Below are positions 61,478 through 64,000 of a stretch of 64,000 nucleotides of DNA, piece after piece. The DNA comes from Lachnospiraceae bacterium (lineage in GTDB: Bacteria > Bacillota > Clostridia > Lachnospirales > Lachnospiraceae). The notes beneath the pieces are model-generated. The model did not search any database and was not told where the DNA came from. It saw only the letters and a program-made list of their open reading frames with translations. The position numbers were made by a program, and so were the translations under genes. The stretch is from assembly GCA_030524635.1 (NCBI GenBank), contig JAUNGG010000016.1:1-64000 (forward strand), read 5' to 3'. Numbering within the stretch: the stretch's first letter is position 1; each line of letters starts with the position of its first letter.

Positions 61478-61807
61478 TTACTGCGCCTGTGCAGCCTCTG
61501 TTTCCTCTGCTTCAATTGTTTCTGTAGATTCTGCTTCCGGCTCTATACCTGCCAAAGCAGCTTCCTCTTCCGGCTCTTCCTCGCCGATGATCTTTACCTT
61601 ACCCTTATAAAGCTCATCAACGGCTACGGATAATGGTTTCTTCCGGTAGGAACCTCCCACTAACGGCTCGGAGCCATCGATCAGCTGTCTTGCTCTCTTG
61701 GAAGCAGCGATCACAATGGAATAACGGCTCTGTACCACCGGCTGCTCACCCGGCTCGATGTCGCTGTTTACTGCTTCGATTAAATCACTGTATGATGGAC
61801 GTAACAT
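61478..61807 (-). CDS. rpoZ: RNA polymerase omega subunit
   Basis: 109 aa. Assembly and stability subunit of RNA polymerase. The first 70 residues have the omega features (MLRPSYSDLIEAV, SRYSIVIAASKRARQLIDG, KPLSVAVDELYKGKVKI). A 30-residue Glu/Ala-rich tail is typical of clostridial omega. Downstream of gmk, as in many Firmicutes. Confidence 0.95.
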   Translation of the reverse strand: MLRPSYSDLIEAVNSDIEPGEQPVVQSRYSIVIAASKRARQLIDGSEPLVGGSYRKKPLSVAVDELYKGKVKIIGEEEPEEEAALAGIEPEAESTETIEAEETEAAQAQ

Positions 61808-61861
61808 GTAAAATCTCCTTTCGATGAAAACATTTCATTTCAATTCATTTTATATAAAATT

Positions 61862-62482
61862 TTAAAGCTGACTTAATCCCTTCCGCATCTCATTGATGAA
61901 ATCAAGGCGATTGGAAGTTTTATTATGCTGTGCCTGGATCAGCTGGTGAAGCTCCTCCACGCAGGTGTCAATGGTGTCATTGATCACAATGTAATCATAA
62001 GCCTCAATCCCAACCGCTTCCTCGGCAGCCCGCTTCAGCCTGGCCTCGATCACCTCCAGCGGCTCCGTTCCCCGGCTTACCAGGCGGCGTTTCAGCTCCT
62101 CTGCGCTGGGGGGCATCACAAACAGCAATAAGGTTTCCGGGAACTTTTTCTTGATCTTTAATGCGCCCTGGATCTCAATCTCCAAAATCACATCCTTACC
62201 GGCTTCCCGCTGCTTTTCTACGTAATCCTTCGGCGTGCCGTAGAAATTCTCTACATACTGTGCGTACTCGATCAGAGCATCATTCTCCACCATGGATTTA
62301 AAATGCTCCTGCGATACAAAGAAATATTCTCTGCCGTCTACCTCTCCGGCCCGCGGCTGGCGGGTAGTTGCAGATACCGATAATGCGTAATTGTCATACT
62401 TTTCCATCAAGGCCTTCATCAAAGTGCCTTTTCCGGCTCCGGAAAACCCGGAGATCACTACTAAGATTCCCTGCTGATTCAT
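61862..62482 (-). CDS. gmk: Guanylate kinase
   Basis: 206 aa. Phosphorylates GMP to GDP. P-loop VISGFSGAGKGTL near the N-terminus, GMP-binding TTRQPRAGEVDGREYFF and DVILEIEIQGALKIKKKFP. The ATG at 62482 has GGAGG six bases upstream; the frame runs seven codons further without a better site. It sits 33 bases after the YicC gene, with no remA gene between them. Confidence 0.97.
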   Translation of the reverse strand: MNQQGILVVISGFSGAGKGTLMKALMEKYDNYALSVSATTRQPRAGEVDGREYFFVSQEHFKSMVENDALIEYAQYVENFYGTPKDYVEKQREAGKDVILEIEIQGALKIKKKFPETLLLFVMPPSAEELKRRLVSRGTEPLEVIEARLKRAAEEAVGIEAYDYIVINDTIDTCVEELHQLIQAQHNKTSNRLDFINEMRKGLSQL

Positions 62483-62515
62483 AACATTCCTCCGACTTAT
62501 CATTCCAGATACTTG

Positions 62516-63394
62516 TTATTCGATATTTTGAATCTGCTCTCTCACCTTTTCAATCTCAGTTTTTAATGCGATGGCTTTATCTGCTGTTTCCAGGTCATTG
62601 GCCTTAGACAGGGTGGTATTCGCTTCCCGGTTCATCTCCTGGGCAATGAAATCCAGTTCACGGCCAATACTGCCGCCTGCAATCAGCTTGCTCTTCATGG
62701 TCTCAATATGGCTCTTTAACCGAACCATCTCTTCATCGATACAGATCTTATCTGCGTAGATCGTCACCTCTGTGGCGATTCGGTTCTCATCCACAGCAGC
62801 GCCATTCAGAAGCTCCTGCACCTTCTCGGTCAGCTTTTTCCGATATTCCTCGATGATCCGCGGAGAACGCTCCTCGATGTAGGCTACCAGCTCCGCCATG
62901 TAGTCCAGCTTCTTAATCAAATCTTCCTTCAGGTGTTCCCCTTCTGTGATGCGGGTCTCCACAAAACGCTCCGCTGCCGCCTCAATTCCCTCGGACAATA
63001 CCTGCCAGAGATGCTCTTCATCCTCCGGTACCTGCTCCATGGTCAGAACCTCAGGGCACTTGGAAAGAGTGGATACGGTCACATCATTCCGGATGTCAAA
63101 CTGCTCCGCCATCTTCTGGAAAGCCTCCATATACTCGGCAGCCAGTGAACTGTTGTACTTCAGGCACATGTTGCCTTCCGTGTAATCTTCATAGCTGATA
63201 AATAAATCAACTTTACCCCGCTGGATATACTTTTTCAAAAGCGTCCGGATGGATGCTTCAAAGTAGTTGAATTTCTTCGGCATCTTGATGCTTAAATCCA
63301 GATACCGGTGATTTACGGCTTTCATTTCGACAGAAATCTTATACTCGTCCGTCACTGTTTCGTACCTGCCGAAACCAGTCATGCTTTTTAACAT
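62516..63394 (-). CDS. YicC family protein (YloC), endoribonuclease-like
   Basis: 292 aa. Recent family knowledge treats YicC proteins as RNA endonucleases. Signature regions: MLKSMTGFGRYE at the N-terminus, SVEMKAVNHRYLDLSIKMPKKF, and the C-terminal GRELDFIAQEMNREANTTLSKAN. Glu/Arg-rich helices fill the middle. First gene of the gmk-rpoZ cluster, with its own promoter. Confidence 0.95.
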   Translation of the reverse strand: MLKSMTGFGRYETVTDEYKISVEMKAVNHRYLDLSIKMPKKFNYFEASIRTLLKKYIQRGKVDLFISYEDYTEGNMCLKYNSSLAAEYMEAFQKMAEQFDIRNDVTVSTLSKCPEVLTMEQVPEDEEHLWQVLSEGIEAAAERFVETRITEGEHLKEDLIKKLDYMAELVAYIEERSPRIIEEYRKKLTEKVQELLNGAAVDENRIATEVTIYADKICIDEEMVRLKSHIETMKSKLIAGGSIGRELDFIAQEMNREANTTLSKANDLETADKAIALKTEIEKVREQIQNIE

Positions 63395-63428
63395 AGCACT
63401 AGCCTCTCTTTCGCCATAGTTAGTTTAC

Positions 63429-63457
63429 ATTATAAGGCAAGATGGGGGGCAAGTCAA
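63429..63457 (-). promoter_or_regulatory. Promoter of the yicC-gmk-rpoZ unit
   Basis: TTGACT (63452-63457), 17-base spacer and TATAAT (63429-63434) on the minus strand, 35 bases upstream of the start. Confidence 0.85.
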
Positions 63458-63471
63458 TAAAAAAGTTGTGA

Positions 63472-63500
63472 GAGACAGATTCTGCAATCTATGGTATAAT
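63472..63500 (+). promoter_or_regulatory. Promoter of rqcH
   Basis: Extended -10 TGGTATAAT (TATAAT at 63495-63500) with GAGACA as a weak -35 (63472-63477), spacer 17. The start codon is 61 bases downstream; back to back with the yicC promoter. Confidence 0.75.
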
Positions 63501-63560
63501 CATGTTCGTTATTATAAATAAAGAAAGCTCACAAACGTGGGCGCTGGTAAGGAGGCTCAC

Positions 63561-64000
63561 ATGGCATTTGACGGAATTACAATTGCAAACTTAGTACATG
63601 AATTAAAGCAGACCATCGAAGGAGGCAAGATTTCCAAGATTGCGCAGCCGGAGAAGGATGAGCTTTTATTTACGATAAAGAATCATAAAACCAGCTACCG
63701 GCTTCTTGTTTCGGCCAGCGCAAGTCTTCCCTTGATCTATCTGACGGAAACCAACAAGCAGAGTCCGCTGACGGCACCTAACTTCTGCATGCTGCTGCGG
63801 AAGCATATCGGAAATGCAAAGATCCTGGAGGTAAGCCAACCGGGGCTGGAGCGGATCATTGAGATGAAGCTGGAGCATTTGGATGAGCTGGGGGATCTGT
63901 GCCGGAAGCGGCTGATCATTGAGATGATGGGAAAGCACAGCAATATTATCTTCTGCCGGGAGGACGGCATGATCCTGGACAGCATTAAGCATATTTCCGC
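63561..64000 (+). CDS. rqcH: Rqc2/RqcH-type NFACT protein, 5' part
   Basis: The first 146 codons are present; the gene continues past the window. The N-terminal NFACT-N domain begins MAFDGITIANLVHELKQTI and contains PLTAPNFCMLLRKHIGNAKI and IIEMMGKHSNIIF. RqcH binds obstructed 50S subunits and adds alanine tails to stalled peptides; older annotations call it fibronectin-binding protein. GGAGGCTCAC precedes the ATG. Divergent from yicC, as the Bacillus yloA and yloC genes are near one another. Confidence 0.93.
   Translation, partial: MAFDGITIANLVHELKQTIEGGKISKIAQPEKDELLFTIKNHKTSYRLLVSASASLPLIYLTETNKQSPLTAPNFCMLLRKHIGNAKILEVSQPGLERIIEMKLEHLDELGDLCRKRLIIEMMGKHSNIIFCREDGMILDSIKHIS

Noticed and set aside
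1-64000. CRISPR arrays, tRNA/rRNA genes, insertion sequences, prophage genes
   Set aside because: None was seen: no regularly spaced direct repeats, transposase or integrase motifs, or tRNA-like cloverleafs were recognised on reading both strands. Short or degenerate remnants could have been missed without tools.

Overview
The window reads as chromosome of a spore-forming, roughly mid-GC Clostridia, most likely a Lachnospiraceae member. This is inferred from gene content and order, not from a database search. The evidence includes an alpha/beta small acid-soluble spore protein, a GerW/YtfJ homologue, a YlbJ-like membrane protein, a zinc-ribbon L28, RecU, a glmS ribozyme and several gene orders shared with Bacillus and Clostridia. 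About 60 genes are visible, nearly all on the minus strand. The plus-strand genes are glmS, an AAA/PD-(D/E)XK protein, the ylbJ-like gene, the spore protein, rpmB and rqcH. No rRNA, tRNA, CRISPR array, insertion sequence or prophage was seen.

Layout. 0.1-2.6 kb: a three-gene ADP-ribose operon (NADAR, Nudix/NrtR-like, PARG-type macrodomain) behind an inverted repeat. 2.8-6.5 kb: envelope genes (LytR-CpsA-Psr protein, membrane-anchored NlpC/P60 hydrolase). 6.6-8.7 kb: glmS with its own promoter and a glmS ribozyme whose cleavage site lies inside a 17-codon upstream reading frame. 8.8-15.4 kb: an operon of two radical-SAM-associated genes, a short RNase G and trkA-trkH. 15.7-19.8 kb: an ABC importer of the ferric-iron type. 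20.1-26.2 kb: a cobalamin-riboswitch operon encoding an exported CbiK-type chelatase, a two-repeat lipoprotein and a FecCD/BtuF-type importer whose ATPase has an extra C-terminal domain. 26.3-29.5 kb: pepT and a divergent AAA/nuclease-like gene around a perfect 35-bp palindrome. 29.6-35.8 kb: a histidine operon ending in a HisF-like/HisI/HisE fusion. 35.9-45.1 kb: recU, trpS and an RNA-modification cluster. 45.2-49.3 kb: M23 peptidase, ylbJ-like gene, coaD, rsmD, spore protein. 49.4-54.7 kb: nitroreductase, recG, fakA, Gls24 gene, rpmB. 54.8-63.4 kb: gerW, DUF2953, two unknown genes, cinA, pgsA, rimO, rpoZ, gmk, yicC. The window ends inside rqcH.

The riboswitch operon is the best candidate for an incompletely described system. 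Every gene in it fits capture, remodelling or import of a metallo-tetrapyrrole at the cell surface under B12 control, with the chelatase itself carrying a lipoprotein signal. The ADP-ribose operon is second: it has three ADP-ribose-handling enzymes and no transferase beside them. Starts were reassigned from ribosome-binding sites where the longest open frame ran upstream of a better start. Family assignments rest on motifs and remembered family features; functional statements beyond that are inference.
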